64,000 nucleotides of DNA from Halobacillus locisalis (GTDB taxonomy: Bacteria; Bacillota; Bacilli; Bacillales; Halobacillaceae): positions 185,304 to 249,303 of the forward strand of contig NZ_JACEFG010000004.1 of the NCBI RefSeq assembly GCF_013694105.1. Reading direction: 5' to 3'. This document shows positions 1 to 7,520 of this stretch, piece after piece (within the stretch, counting starts at the first letter, position 1; each line of letters begins with the position of its first letter). Position numbers and translations under genes: made by a program. Under the pieces are notes generated by a model. That model was not told the origin of the DNA and searched no databases. It worked only from the letters and a program-made list of their open reading frames with translations.

Positions 1-2
1 AT

Positions 3-224
3 CCAAGTGCTCATTTAGCGTTCGAAGAGGAGAATGACGTGATGCAAATCATGAGCACGGTCGTCGCACCTGAAGAACGAGAGCAAGGACTAGGTACAGA
101 ATTGATCGACCATGCTGTGAACTATGCAAGAAAACATAAATTGGAGATCGACCCGGTATGCTCATTCGCCCATGAAGTGATAAAGGAAACACCAGAGTAT
201 CATGTCGTTTGGAAACAGAAGTAG
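3..224 (+). CDS. GNAT-fold N-acetyltransferase, YidJ-like (5' partial)
   Basis: The reading frame is open to the left edge of the window, so the N terminus lies outside. The visible end has the acetyl-CoA-binding pattern of small GNAT proteins (VAPEEREQGLGTELIDHAVNYARKH) followed by a short tail with PVCSFAHEVIKETPEY, typical of COG2388/YidJ-like acetyltransferases, which are about 90-100 residues long. GTG at 39 and ATG at 42 are internal codons rather than the start, because the frame continues upstream with sensible family sequence. The substrate cannot be inferred. It lies 15 bp before a second GNAT gene and is probably cotranscribed with it. Confidence 0.75.
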   Translation, partial: PSAHLAFEEENDVMQIMSTVVAPEEREQGLGTELIDHAVNYARKHKLEIDPVCSFAHEVIKETPEYHVVWKQK

Positions 225-239
225 GGAGGCGACGTTCTC

Positions 240-710
240 ATGATCACGATTCGTGAACCAATAGAAAAGGATCTCATGCACTTTACACGGTATGCCATCG
301 AGTATTTTCGTTTAGTATATAACGATCGGTCATCAGAACAACCTTTGAACGACTTATTGCGGGAAAGGAAGTTCTGGGCTGCTGATCAGTTGTTCGCAAA
401 CGATGACTATCAAAGACTTCTCATTGCGGAGCGCGAAGGAGAAGTGATCGGGTATATTTTAGGTACGATCGAAAACAAAGAAGAGGGTCCGCGACTCGGC
501 TGTGTCCAAGAAATCTTTGTCGATGAATTTTATCGTAGAGAAGGTATTGGCACCTTAATGTGTCAAGGTTTGATGGAGTGGATGCAACAACAGGACGTCT
601 CCGGAATCAGGTTGAACTTGCTTTCAGGGTATCCACGAGCTGAAGAATTCTTCCAACAAATCGGTTTTATTCCGATGAAGACCTTATATAAATGGAGTCC
701 TCAAGATTGA
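240..710 (+). CDS. GNAT family N-acetyltransferase
   Basis: This 156-residue protein has the GNAT fold pattern. Central strand residues (EIFVDEFY) lead into the pyrophosphate-binding loop RREGIG at about residues 99-104, and a C-terminal segment GYPRAEEFFQQIGF has the usual 'A..FY...GF' end. It should transfer an acetyl group from acetyl-CoA to an amine, but the acceptor is unknown. The ATG at 240 is preceded by a GGGAGG ribosome site at a good distance. It follows the partial GNAT gene closely, suggesting a two-gene unit. Confidence 0.85.
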   Translation: MITIREPIEKDLMHFTRYAIEYFRLVYNDRSSEQPLNDLLRERKFWAADQLFANDDYQRLLIAEREGEVIGYILGTIENKEEGPRLGCVQEIFVDEFYRREGIGTLMCQGLMEWMQQQDVSGIRLNLLSGYPRAEEFFQQIGFIPMKTLYKWSPQD

Positions 711-774
711 TACATGGATTGGTTTCTTATGAATAAATGTAAAGATAGTCGTTTAAATGAAGGGGGATCTATTC

Positions 775-1653
775 GTGAAGAAAGCGATGCTCATTGTAAA
801 CCCTTCTTCTGGTAAAGAAGAAGCTTTAGATTATGTAGAAGAAATCGAATCGATTCTACAAGAAAAGAATTATGACGTAGACGTTGCCCAAACAGAAAAG
901 GAACTGGATGCGACAAAATATTGTCAGGACGCTTGTAAAAATGAGTTTGACCTCGTCGTATCCTTAGGTGGGGACGGCACGTTGAATGAGACGATCAACG
1001 GAATGGTCGACCAGGAGCACCGACCATTGCTTGGAATCGTTCCATTAGGGACGGTCAACGATTTTGCGAGGGCTTTGAATATTCCCCTCGATCCATCAGA
1101 GGCCATCAATGTTCTTCGTTCGGATAAGAGGAACCATGTGGATATCGGCCGCTTCAATAATCGTTATTTCATCAATATAGTCGCGGTGGGAGCCGTTGCA
1201 GAGGCGACTTACGAGGTTTCACCAGAACAGAAGACAAAATTCGGACCTCTAGCTTATGTGATGGAGGGGTTCAAAACCCTCACGTCCAAAAGGAGTTATC
1301 CTCTTAAGATTGAACATGATGATGGCGTCTGGGAGGGGGAGTCTTTTCTATTCCTCGCCGCATTGACGAACTCTACTGCCGGTTTTGAAAAGTTATCACC
1401 CGAAGCGGAAGTGAACGATGGTGTCGTACACGGATACATTATCAAGAATGTAAACATGGTACGGTTAGCATCCATTCTCACCTCGATCCTGCGAGGACAA
1501 TTGAAGAATGAAGAAGACGTCGAATACTTTACAACTTCACGCCTTCGCGTAACGTCATCTGAATCGCTGATCTCCAATGTAGATGGGGAAGAGGGAGATG
1601 AACTACCGATCTCCGTTGAAGTCATGCCTTCACATATTCAAGTAATCGTTTAA
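775..1653 (+). CDS. YegS/BmrU-type lipid kinase (diacylglycerol kinase family)
   Basis: The 292-residue protein has the DAGK catalytic signature GGDGTLNE at about residues 65-72, the nucleotide-binding start AMLIVNPSSGK, and the second motif PLGTVNDFAR. Family members phosphorylate diacylglycerol or related lipids with ATP at the inner membrane face. GTG at 775 is chosen because it follows GAAGGGGG at about 8 bases; the ATG at 757 precedes that site. A paralogue sits at 31486. The gene is single and ends before a hairpin terminator. The exact lipid substrate is not predictable. Confidence 0.88.
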   Translation: MKKAMLIVNPSSGKEEALDYVEEIESILQEKNYDVDVAQTEKELDATKYCQDACKNEFDLVVSLGGDGTLNETINGMVDQEHRPLLGIVPLGTVNDFARALNIPLDPSEAINVLRSDKRNHVDIGRFNNRYFINIVAVGAVAEATYEVSPEQKTKFGPLAYVMEGFKTLTSKRSYPLKIEHDDGVWEGESFLFLAALTNSTAGFEKLSPEAEVNDGVVHGYIIKNVNMVRLASILTSILRGQLKNEEDVEYFTTSRLRVTSSESLISNVDGEEGDELPISVEVMPSHIQVIV

Positions 1654-1665
1654 TAAGTCAACGAA

Positions 1666-1703
1666 AAAGGAGGGGAAGACACCTATGGTCTTTCCCTTCT
1701 TTC
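1666..1703 (+). terminator. Rho-independent terminator after the lipid kinase gene
   Basis: A-rich start, then AGGGGAAGAC paired to GTCTTTCCCT with G-U pairs, closing in a T-rich run, 13 bp after the stop codon. Confidence 0.6.
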
Positions 1704-1729
1704 TGTCTGGATTAAGGGGAGAATATAAA

Positions 1730-1753
1730 AAACGTCCAGGGTGCTGGACGTTT
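1730..1753 (-). terminator. Terminator of the small membrane protein gene
   Basis: Perfect 10-bp inverted repeat AAACGTCCAG / CTGGACGTTT with a 4-base loop. On the minus strand it is followed by TTTTATATTC, as expected for the gene ending at 1765. Confidence 0.8.
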
Positions 1754-1764
1754 GAGATGGAATG

Positions 1765-1965
1765 CTAATGTTTATTAAATATACTTAGGAAACCGAAGAT
1801 GATCAGGACTAATGAGAAGAACGCCATTGCGACGACCCCGACATAAAAGAATAACGATCCAAGAAAGTCCCCTAATCCTTGTTCAGATAAAAAGATGAGT
1901 GCGTATCCGGCTATGATTGCGGCCAAGTATAGAAATGCGTTTTTGTCATACTTGAAGTTCACCAT
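1765..1965 (-). CDS. Small two-helix membrane protein, unknown function
   Basis: I do not recognise this 66-residue protein. It has a short charged N terminus (MVNFKYDKN) and two hydrophobic stretches at about residues 10-30 and 35-62, separated by SEQGLGDFLG, so it is probably a two-pass membrane protein ending in the cytoplasm (FNKH). The gene looks real: AAAGGAGGTG stands 6 bases before the ATG and a strong terminator follows. A 7-5-7 inverted repeat lies just upstream at 1987-2005. Confidence 0.75.
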   Translation of the reverse strand: MVNFKYDKNAFLYLAAIIAGYALIFLSEQGLGDFLGSLFFYVGVVAMAFFSLVLIIFGFLSIFNKH

Positions 1966-1986
1966 GATTTCACCTCCTTTACTTTA

Positions 1987-2005
1987 AGGTATGAATAACA
2001 TACCT
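1987..2005 (-). promoter_or_regulatory. Palindromic operator candidate upstream of the small membrane protein
   Basis: AGGTATG-AATAA-CATACCT is a perfect 7-bp inverted repeat with a 5-base spacer, 21 bp upstream of the start codon at 1965. The position suits repressor binding or an mRNA hairpin. No regulator is identified. Confidence 0.4.
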
Positions 2006-2373
2006 CGAAAAGAAGAGGGTGAAATAAAAAAACCTCTTTGGAACCTTGTCCAAAAAGGCTTATCGTCCTAAATCTTTCCATTGGGGGAAGACAGGAAGAT
2101 AAAATCTACAGGGTTTATTTCTCCGGCGAGGAAAAATAAGGGTGATTTGACATAGAGACAAAAGAGACATTGACCACTTTGCGTTAAAAAACGGTTGACT
2201 AGACCGGATCAGGTTAAAATCAATATGACGTAACCTCTTTTGCTGTTATCAATTATATCATCGTGATCCTTTTCTCGCTTTGGGAAAATTAGTGACCGAA
2301 AGGGCAAATGAATGAGGGTTTTTGAGAAAAGTTTTCTCAAGTTTTGTTGTTTGTTGGAAAAAATAAGGGTGGA
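2006..2373. other. Intergenic region with no gene found
   Basis: This AT-rich spacer separates divergent genes. No reading frame with a ribosome site was found on either strand. It contains an imperfect hairpin near 2011-2038 (AAGAGGGT with AACCTCTT) and a TTGACT box at about 2193 without a properly spaced -10. Confidence 0.5.
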
Positions 2374-2402
2374 TTGTCGTAATTAAAGAGATGGTGTAAA
2401 AT
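2374..2402 (+). promoter_or_regulatory. SigA-type promoter of the lytic transglycosylase gene
   Basis: TTGTCG (2374-2379), 17-bp spacer, TAAAAT (2397-2402), 32 bp before the start codon. Confidence 0.65.
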
Positions 2403-2434
2403 TGTGTTATTAAAGCTTAAACGGGGTGGATGGA

Positions 2435-3061
2435 ATGGATTTGAATAAGTTACAGCACTTGATTCAAATGCAGACAATGTCAATTTTCGGCGGATCGACG
2501 GATAAGGGCTTTTCTAGTGGCGTCCGTGATTTAGCCTTTCAGAGTATGTTAGAAGCGGCGATGACACAGCAAACTCAACAATCGAAGTCACCAAATTCAC
2601 CGGGTCTGACAAGCGTACAAGCCTTTCAATCGCAACCCATACATACAAGGCTGAGCGAACAAGTGCAGGCACCGAAGGTAGAAGTTCAAGATCGAAATGT
2701 CGATGCGATCATTCAAAGTGCTGCAGAACGTTATGGTGTAGATAGTAATTTGATTCGGTCCGTTGTGAAGGCTGAATCGAATTTCGATTCCGATGTTGTC
2801 AGCCACTCCGGCGCCCAAGGGCTGATGCAATTGATGCCTGAAACCGCACGCGGTCTAGGTGTGAATAATCCCTTTGATCCTGAAGAGAATGTGATGGGGG
2901 GCACGAAGTATCTGAAACAGATGCTTGATCGATACGATGGAGATTCTCGTCTAGCACTCGCTGCTTACAATGCTGGGCCAGGGAACGTAGATAAATATGG
3001 TGGGATTCCTCCATTCCAAGAAACACAACGCTACGTAAGTAAAGTGTTAGGTCTTGCCTAA
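2435..3061 (+). CDS. Lytic transglycosylase, SLT/GEWL domain (YjbJ-like)
   Basis: The 208-residue protein has a Gln/Ser-rich N-terminal half (about 1-85) and a C-terminal goose-lysozyme-type SLT domain. The catalytic glutamate is E114 in KAESNFDSD, followed by [24 protein letters not shown] and a final ETQRYV motif. It should cleave the MurNAc-GlcNAc bond of peptidoglycan to leave 1,6-anhydro ends. ATG at 2435 has GGGGTGG 5 bases upstream; the in-frame GTG at 2426 lacks a ribosome site. No clear signal peptide is visible, as in B. subtilis YjbJ. A repeat and a bidirectional terminator follow. Confidence 0.88.
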   Translation: MDLNKLQHLIQMQTMSIFGGSTDKGFSSGVRDLAFQSMLEAAMTQQTQQSKSPNSPGLTSVQAFQSQPIHTRLSEQVQAPKVEVQDRNVDAIIQSAAERYGVDSNLIRSVVKAESNFDSDVVSHSGAQGLMQLMPETARGLGVNNPFDPEENVMGGTKYLKQMLDRYDGDSRLALAAYNAGPGNVDKYGGIPPFQETQRYVSKVLGLA

Positions 3062-3096
3062 GTATATGTTCAGGATTCGTCACCTTATTAGAAGTA

Positions 3097-3182
3097 GGGG
3101 ATGGTTTTGAAACAACTCGCTTTCCTGCTGGGTCTCGCTTGAGCCTTTTTCCGCGGAAGTCTCGTCGTTTCAAAACCACCCC
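3097..3182. repeat. Dispersed hairpin repeat, short copy (R1)
   Basis: The ends GGGGATGGTTTTGAAACAAC and GTCGTTTCAAAACCACCCC are near-perfect inverted copies. The inside has the family landmarks CTCGCTTTCCTG, GGTCTCGC and CCGCGG but lacks the central block found in the full copies at 15111, 25851 and 41682. It lies between two convergent genes. Confidence 0.75.
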
Positions 3183-3230
3183 TTCGCGAACGCTGAACGT
3201 TGTGAAAGATCGACAGAGCACAAGACAGAG

Positions 3231-3275
3231 TCTATTAAAGAAACCTTGCCGCGTTGGCAAGGTTTCTTTAATAGA
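3231..3275. terminator. Bidirectional terminator with a 20-bp perfect stem
   Basis: Bases 3231-3250 and 3256-3275 are exact inverted copies around a GCGTT loop. The core is AAAGAAACCTTGCC / GGCAAGGTTTCTTT, so it carries a T-run in both directions and can stop both convergent genes (ends at 3061 and 3296). Confidence 0.85.
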
Positions 3276-3295
3276 AATGAACACCTAAGATTGTG

Positions 3296-3850
3296 TTAGT
3301 TCTTATCGGGTTCTATCTCCCGGCTCATTTGCATGTACTGATTGAATATGCGCGTCATTTCTTTTAATCGGTTTCGGACGTCTTCGTCTATCAAATCACC
3401 TTGAGTTGAAAAATGGTTGGTGTGAGTGTACACATAATTAGGAGTTACCATGCAACGGAAGTAATTCAAAATCGGCTTCAATTGGTTCTCGATCACAAGG
3501 TGATGCTGCAATGTGCCGCCATTTGCGACAATGGAAACGGGTTTATAGCGCATAGCTAACGGTGATACAGCATCAAAGACATTTTTAAGTGTTCCTGGAA
3601 TAGACCCTTGAAAAATAGGCGTAGCGATAACATACGCATCGGCATCTTCGACCTCTTTGATCAATTGTTGCATGTCGTCATTATATTGATCGGTCGGACG
3701 CCCATCCACAAATTGAAGGTCATAATCCTCAAGATTTACGATTCTCGTTTCGTGAGATTCCGGGAGCTCTTCGATATATTGATTGATTTCATTAAGTAAA
3801 ACACCGGTTTTTGTTCCTACAATCGTCCCATTCAATAACAATATGTTCAT
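3296..3850 (-). CDS. NADPH-dependent FMN reductase family protein
   Basis: The 184-residue flavodoxin-like protein begins with the strand-loop MNILLLNGTIVGTKTG and has the FMN-contact motif ATPIFQGSIPGTLKNVFDAVSP near residues 76-97, typical of the SsuE/YhdA-type FMN reductase and azoreductase superfamily. It probably reduces FMN or quinone-like compounds with NAD(P)H in the cytoplasm. GAAGGAGAG precedes the ATG at a good distance. It is a single gene, convergent with the transglycosylase gene. The natural electron acceptor is unknown. Confidence 0.82.
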   Translation of the reverse strand: MNILLLNGTIVGTKTGVLLNEINQYIEELPESHETRIVNLEDYDLQFVDGRPTDQYNDDMQQLIKEVEDADAYVIATPIFQGSIPGTLKNVFDAVSPLAMRYKPVSIVANGGTLQHHLVIENQLKPILNYFRCMVTPNYVYTHTNHFSTQGDLIDEDVRNRLKEMTRIFNQYMQMSREIEPDKN

Positions 3851-4112
3851 GATCGTTTCTCTCCTTCATTCCTACAAACTTAAGGGCGACTCTTTGGTAT
3901 GTATAATTAGGATATGACCCATTCATTCTTGGGTTCATATACACATGAATGATTCGGTGGATTTTGTGCGTTTTCTTCACTTGTAACAAGGCTTTCTGGC
4001 GCTTTTCTTCTTATGTTAAAGCATACGTTCGTATTTCGCAATTGTGACAGATCGGATGGGTAAAACCCTTATGGTGTGGGTAAAAGAATAAGAGAGAGGA
4101 GGAGTGGAAGCG

Positions 4113-4394
4113 ATGATCAAGTTATGGAAAAGAATCAAGTTTGTGTTCAATGTTAGGAAATCCATTCCCTTCCTTAATCAGTTCTTTCGTTCGAAAGAAG
4201 TGAGCAGAGAAAAGAAATGGACCTCTGTTTTGTTGCTCGTTCTTTATTTGATCTTCCCCTGGGATTTGATTCCGGATGTGCTTGTTTTCTTTGGGATCAT
4301 CGATGATTTAGCAGTCTTTACCTTCGTTTTACAGCTCATGGTAAAGATGGCGCCTGAATCTTTGAAAGAACAATACGAGCTTAAAGACCAATAA
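4113..4394 (+). CDS. YkvA-like DUF1232 membrane protein
   Basis: The 93-residue protein has the DUF1232 core: a hydrophobic helix VLLLVLYLIFPWDLIPD followed by VLVFFGIIDDLAVFTFVLQLM, with the conserved P-D-IPD and G-IDD residues. Family members are small membrane proteins of unknown function. ATG at 4113 is chosen because GAGAGGAGG lies about 10 bases upstream; the in-frame GTG at 4104 overlaps that site. The N terminus is strongly basic. A weak SigB-like pattern upstream was not accepted. Confidence 0.8.
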   Translation: MIKLWKRIKFVFNVRKSIPFLNQFFRSKEVSREKKWTSVLLLVLYLIFPWDLIPDVLVFFGIIDDLAVFTFVLQLMVKMAPESLKEQYELKDQ

Positions 4395-4468
4395 ATCGAT
4401 GTTTAGGATAGGCACGGATGAGGTAAATTATAGTTGTTGATGATAATACCAATCAAGGAGTGATGATA

Positions 4469-4885
4469 TTGAGTAATGTAATGTTTACAGCACACGCAAC
4501 AGCTAAAGGCGGTCGTAATGGCCATGTAAAATCTGATGATGGTTTAATTGATTTGAACTTGGCTATGCCTGGTGAAGGATCTGAAAAAGGTTCTAACCCA
4601 GAACAATTATTTGCCGCAGGTTACTCTGCTTGTTATGACGGTGCTCTTAACCTAGTCGCAAGTAAACAGAAGAAAGATATCGACTCTGAAATTACGGCAG
4701 ATGTAAGCTTGATGAAAGATGAAGCTGATAATGGCTTTAAAGTAGGTGTCGTACTGAATGTACACATCAAAGGGGTTTCTCAAGAAGAAGCAGAGAGCCT
4801 AGCTGAAGAAGCGCATAAAGTGTGCCCTTACTCTAAGGCAACTAGCGGAAACATTGATGTAGAAATTAATGCTAAAGCTGTATAA
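4469..4885 (+). CDS. ohr: Ohr/OsmC organic hydroperoxide reductase
   Basis: The 138-residue protein has the two redox cysteines of the Ohr family: C55 in GYSACYDGAL and C119 in KVCPYSKATSGN, plus the N-terminal FTAHATAKGGRNGHV. Ohr reduces organic hydroperoxides through a cysteine disulfide cycle. TTG at 4469 is chosen: AAGGAG ends 8 bases upstream and the resulting MSNVMFTA start matches the family; GTG 4460 and ATG 4463 are too close to the ribosome site. It is a single gene with its own terminator. No OhrR regulator gene is next to it. Confidence 0.9.
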   Translation: MSNVMFTAHATAKGGRNGHVKSDDGLIDLNLAMPGEGSEKGSNPEQLFAAGYSACYDGALNLVASKQKKDIDSEITADVSLMKDEADNGFKVGVVLNVHIKGVSQEEAESLAEEAHKVCPYSKATSGNIDVEINAKAV

Positions 4886-4900
4886 GCAATAGATACAGAC

Positions 4901-4934
4901 AAGCCTCCCAAGGTTCTTCCTTGGGAGGTTTGAT
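4901..4934 (+). terminator. Terminator of ohr
   Basis: AAGCCTCCCAAGG pairs with CCTTGGGAGGTTT around TTCTT, followed by a T-rich stretch. Confidence 0.85.
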
Positions 4935-5042
4935 TTATTTTACGCTCTTTATCGATAACGGTTTCACGTGGAACATATAAGTGTTATGGTTTTGAGAGCA
5001 TTCGATTGTATGGTATTTTATAGTCGAAGGAGAGGACCAGTT

Positions 5043-5333
5043 ATGAAAATAACCGATGAAGCACGTGACTTATTACATCAGATCCTTGAAGATGAGCAGG
5101 CAGGAAGCTTACGTTTGTTTTTTGCAGGATTCGGCTGCGGAGAACCAGATATAGGTATGACGATTGGAGAGCCAGAAGCTGATGATGAGCTGCATCAAGT
5201 CAACTCTATCCCGGTGGCGATCGATCAAAGAATAGCCCACTTGACAGAACCCTTAGTAATAGAAGGAAAACAAACGATGGAAGGGCCTAAATTTCAAATC
5301 CTCGGTCTTCCTGAAAAGGATTGTGACGCGTAA
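5043..5333 (+). CDS. HesB/IscA-like (YneR-type) protein
   Basis: This 96-residue protein resembles the HesB-like fold of A-type iron-sulfur carrier relatives: MKITDEARDLLHQIL at the start, then LRLFFAGFGCGEPDIGMTI and a C-terminal EGPKFQIL strand. It has one cysteine in FGCG and a second near the C terminus (KDCDA), so the classical three-cysteine metal site of true IscA is incomplete. Many such proteins are annotated 'adhesin' without evidence. The start is the ATG 8 bases after AAGGAGAGG; upstream in-frame ATG codons have no ribosome site. Confidence 0.75.
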   Translation: MKITDEARDLLHQILEDEQAGSLRLFFAGFGCGEPDIGMTIGEPEADDELHQVNSIPVAIDQRIAHLTEPLVIEGKQTMEGPKFQILGLPEKDCDA

Positions 5334-5362
5334 AACCTGCACATCGTGTAGGTTTATTTTAT
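5333..5362 (+). terminator. Terminator of the HesB-like gene
   Basis: AAACCTGCAC / GTGTAGGTTT with a 3-base loop and T-rich tail, starting at the stop codon. Confidence 0.75.
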
Positions 5363-5438
5363 TTTTCACAAAATCGATTCGTTCAAAGGTTTTATCAACT
5401 GGTCAAGATACATAGAAGAAAGGAAATGAACATTCATC

Positions 5439-6050
5439 ATGATGGCACCAGGACACCAAGTTGTCGGCTTTACCTTTGGTGTAGGGGCACTGGCCTACTT
5501 TCCTTATACGGAAGCTCCAGTAGGAAATCCCTTTCACACTATATTATATTTTGTATTTGTTTTATTCGGTGCACTGCTGCCCGACATCGATACTCCGAAA
5601 TCAAAGCTAGGCCATAAATTCTGGCGGGGATTGATGACCTTATTTACACTCGCTTTTTTGATTTATCTATTTGCGCCTGAATATTTAGATCGATACCGTG
5701 ATGAGTTGAAGGTATTTGTCATGATGCTACTTCCAGTACTGATCATGATTCGTAGCCACAGAAAGATGACGCATTCTTTCGTATTTGTCACGCTTCTTGT
5801 TTTTTACAGCTATTTAATAGAGAAGTGGTTGGGTGTTCCATGGTTTTATTTGAGTGGATTGATCATTGGTGTTCTATCTCATTTGTTTGGAGACTACATC
5901 ACGAAAAAGGGAATCCCTCTTGTTTATCCTCTTTCTAGTAAGCACCGCCAATTCATTATAGCTTTTCGTACTGGCTCTAATGTGGAGCGTTTAGTCGTAT
6001 ATAGCTTGGTCGTTTGGAATGTTTGGTTTTTAACGAATATCATTTTCTGA
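5439..6050 (+). CDS. Membrane-bound metal-dependent hydrolase, YdjM/DUF457-like
   Basis: This 203-residue polytopic membrane protein has family residues in order: GHQVVGFTFG near the N terminus, LLPDIDTPKSKLG at about residues 46-58, RSHRKMTHSF at about 106-115, and HLFGDYITKKGIPLVYPLSSKHR near 150-172. The conserved His and Asp residues are thought to bind metal in the LexA-regulated YdjM family; activity is not proven. ATG codons at 5439 and 5442 are the only possible starts because a stop lies in frame at 5427. The spacing from AAAGGA is long, so translation may be modest. Confidence 0.82.
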   Translation: MMAPGHQVVGFTFGVGALAYFPYTEAPVGNPFHTILYFVFVLFGALLPDIDTPKSKLGHKFWRGLMTLFTLAFLIYLFAPEYLDRYRDELKVFVMMLLPVLIMIRSHRKMTHSFVFVTLLVFYSYLIEKWLGVPWFYLSGLIIGVLSHLFGDYITKKGIPLVYPLSSKHRQFIIAFRTGSNVERLVVYSLVVWNVWFLTNIIF

Positions 6051-6054
6051 CACG

Positions 6055-6092
6055 GATCGCCCCCTCTATTTCTTGAAATAGAGGGGGCGATC
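6055..6092 (+). terminator. Strong terminator after the YdjM-like gene
   Basis: A 17-bp perfect stem (GATCGCCCCCTCTATTT and its complement) with a CTTG loop lies right after the stop. The T-run is short (TCTT). Confidence 0.75.
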
Positions 6093-6102
6093 TTAATTGA
6101 AT

Positions 6103-6117
6103 GACAATTAAATTGTC
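6103..6117 (+). promoter_or_regulatory. Palindrome upstream of the AimR-like receptor gene
   Basis: GACAATT-A-AATTGTC is a perfect 7-1-7 inverted repeat about 107 bp before the receptor start. The size and position suit a regulator binding site. The protein that binds is unknown. Confidence 0.4.
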
Positions 6118-6223
6118 GGAATTTGAATCTTTGCGTAAATTTTCAAATAATTCTATATTTAAACTAGACATTCCGTCTTTTTGCCCATAGAATTTAGGTA
6201 CATAGTAGAAAGGGTGACGACCC

Positions 6224-7237
6224 ATGGTTGATTATCATGCACTAGAACCAAAGCCCATACAGACATTACAAGTGAATCACACATCTTTTGTGTATCAATA
6301 CTATCTAGAGCAGTTAAAAAGCTACGATAGGAAAATGGCGATCATGCGAACGAAAGATTTTTGTATGGATCAACAATCGATGGACAAAGAGGAACAGATT
6401 GCTACATTGGAGTTTCTTTATATGAATGATTATATGGACGAACTGTCCCATCTGATTGGCCATCACTCACTTGACCATGAAGTTCATTTGATTTATGGAA
6501 TTCTTCTTAATCGTTTTGGCGATGGTCAGTTCAATCCCCCTCTGATGTGGTTGAAATCTCTCCAATTCTCTCATCCCTCATTGCATTGTCTTCATCAATT
6601 GATCATTGTGTACCGATATTTTGACCTTAAGAAATATAGCGGTTTAGATGCCTATCTAGAGAAATGTGATGAGGCACTCCAGAAAGTCAACGAACCTTTA
6701 GCTTTATACTACTTTGAACTTCGTTATCATGAGCTGCTATTTAATCACTACTGGAAAACGAACAATTCTCTGTTGGCGCGAAGGTATGCTTATAAGATCA
6801 TCAATAAAGAACTGTCTCCTAGAAAAACGACCATGGTTCAGCACCACCTGGCTTTAACATACGTGTTCGAAAGCTATGAGACATCCATGGATCACGCTGT
6901 AAAAGCTTTGCATATCGCGGAAGAGTATAACCTTACCAAACATATCATATCGATTAAAGACCGCACTATCCCTTTTATATCTGCCTTTCATAGAGTGACA
7001 GATGATGTGACGACGCCTGATTTTGTGGAAACAGCACACTTAGAAATTGCCAGAGAGCAATACGTTCCCGCGATAAGAATGTTGAAAAGTTTAGATACCC
7101 TCACTCCGTTTCAAGAAAGCTACCTCGGTTTCGCTTTGAAAGATAAAGGGATGCTAAAGAATGCGCACCAACGATTCCTTAAGGAGAGTGGGGACTTATT
7201 TTTTGCTCAGTTACCTGAACTGTATTTAGAAAGGTAA
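6224..7237 (+). CDS. AimR/RRNPP-like TPR peptide receptor lacking the HTH
   Basis: The 337-residue all-helical protein resembles AimR, the arbitrium peptide receptor. RTKDFCMDQQSMDKEEQIATLEF (about 42-64) matches AimR's MKDYCLNLDV.TKAARSALEY segment, ARRYAYKIINKE and HLALTYVFESYETSMDHAVKAL match its TPR helices, and KESGDLFFAQLPELYL matches the C terminus. AimR has about 25 more residues before the first shared segment, which hold the helix-turn-helix; here they are absent and an in-frame stop at 6215 rules out a longer start. It may therefore act by protein binding, like Rap. AAAGGGTG precedes the ATG. A peptide precursor gene follows 74 bp downstream. No phage genes are nearby. Confidence 0.75.
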   Translation: MVDYHALEPKPIQTLQVNHTSFVYQYYLEQLKSYDRKMAIMRTKDFCMDQQSMDKEEQIATLEFLYMNDYMDELSHLIGHHSLDHEVHLIYGILLNRFGDGQFNPPLMWLKSLQFSHPSLHCLHQLIIVYRYFDLKKYSGLDAYLEKCDEALQKVNEPLALYYFELRYHELLFNHYWKTNNSLLARRYAYKIINKELSPRKTTMVQHHLALTYVFESYETSMDHAVKALHIAEEYNLTKHIISIKDRTIPFISAFHRVTDDVTTPDFVETAHLEIAREQYVPAIRMLKSLDTLTPFQESYLGFALKDKGMLKNAHQRFLKESGDLFFAQLPELYLER

Positions 7238-7311
7238 GGATAGGTGTCCAGAGCTGTCAGGGGTTGTGAAGGAATAAAGAGTATAGAAAAGGCTAAGGAG
7301 GAAGGCGTTTT

Positions 7312-7515
7312 ATGAAGAAGTTTTTAGTTGGCATCAGTTTTACGGTTATTCTTTTGATTGGCTCCATCTTTTTTAGTCCTTTGTCATTAGATGAACTGGG
7401 TTCTTCACGTGTACACGCCGTGGAGGTCGCTAGTAGTGAAGACCCGGGAGATTCTGGAGTTGGCGCACCGAAGCCTATGGATAACACCGATCCTGGAGAC
7501 TCTGGTGTCGGTTGA
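7312..7515 (+). CDS. Secreted signalling peptide precursor with two DPGDSGVG copies
   Basis: The 67-residue protein has a Sec signal peptide (MKK, hydrophobic core LVGISFTVILLIGSIFF, possible cleavage near RVHA at 33-36) and a short tail. The octapeptide DPGDSGVG occurs at residues 44-51 and again at 60-67, ending exactly at the stop codon, separated by APKPMDNT. This is the layout of Phr, AimP and similar RRNPP pheromone precursors, where the active peptide comes from the C terminus. AAGGAGGAAGG gives a very strong ribosome site. It follows the receptor gene and ends in a strong terminator. The mature form (whole octapeptide or a shorter end) is not known. Confidence 0.75.
   Translation: MKKFLVGISFTVILLIGSIFFSPLSLDELGSSRVHAVEVASSEDPGDSGVGAPKPMDNTDPGDSGVG
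7441..7512 (+). repeat. Two coding copies of the pheromone octapeptide
   Basis: Copies at 7441-7464 and 7489-7512 encode the same eight residues but differ at 6 of 8 third codon positions and nowhere else. The period is 48 bp. Confidence 0.85.
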
Positions 7516-7520
7516 TCATG

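Noticed and set aside
3799..3989. 65-codon minus-strand frame overlapping the start of the FMN reductase gene
   Set aside because: Different frame, no ribosome site, and it overlaps a well-supported start.
4060..4083. Possible SigB promoter before the DUF1232 gene (GTAAAA-N12-GGGTAA)
   Set aside because: The -10 fits but the -35 has only 4 of 6 matches and there are overlapping GGGTAAAA words, so chance is likely.
5426..5617. Alternative frame starting with MNIHHDG before the YdjM-like gene
   Set aside because: The ATG is close to AAAGGA, but the frame encodes no recognisable protein and covers the well-supported YdjM-like gene. It could be a translational coupling leader but this cannot be shown.
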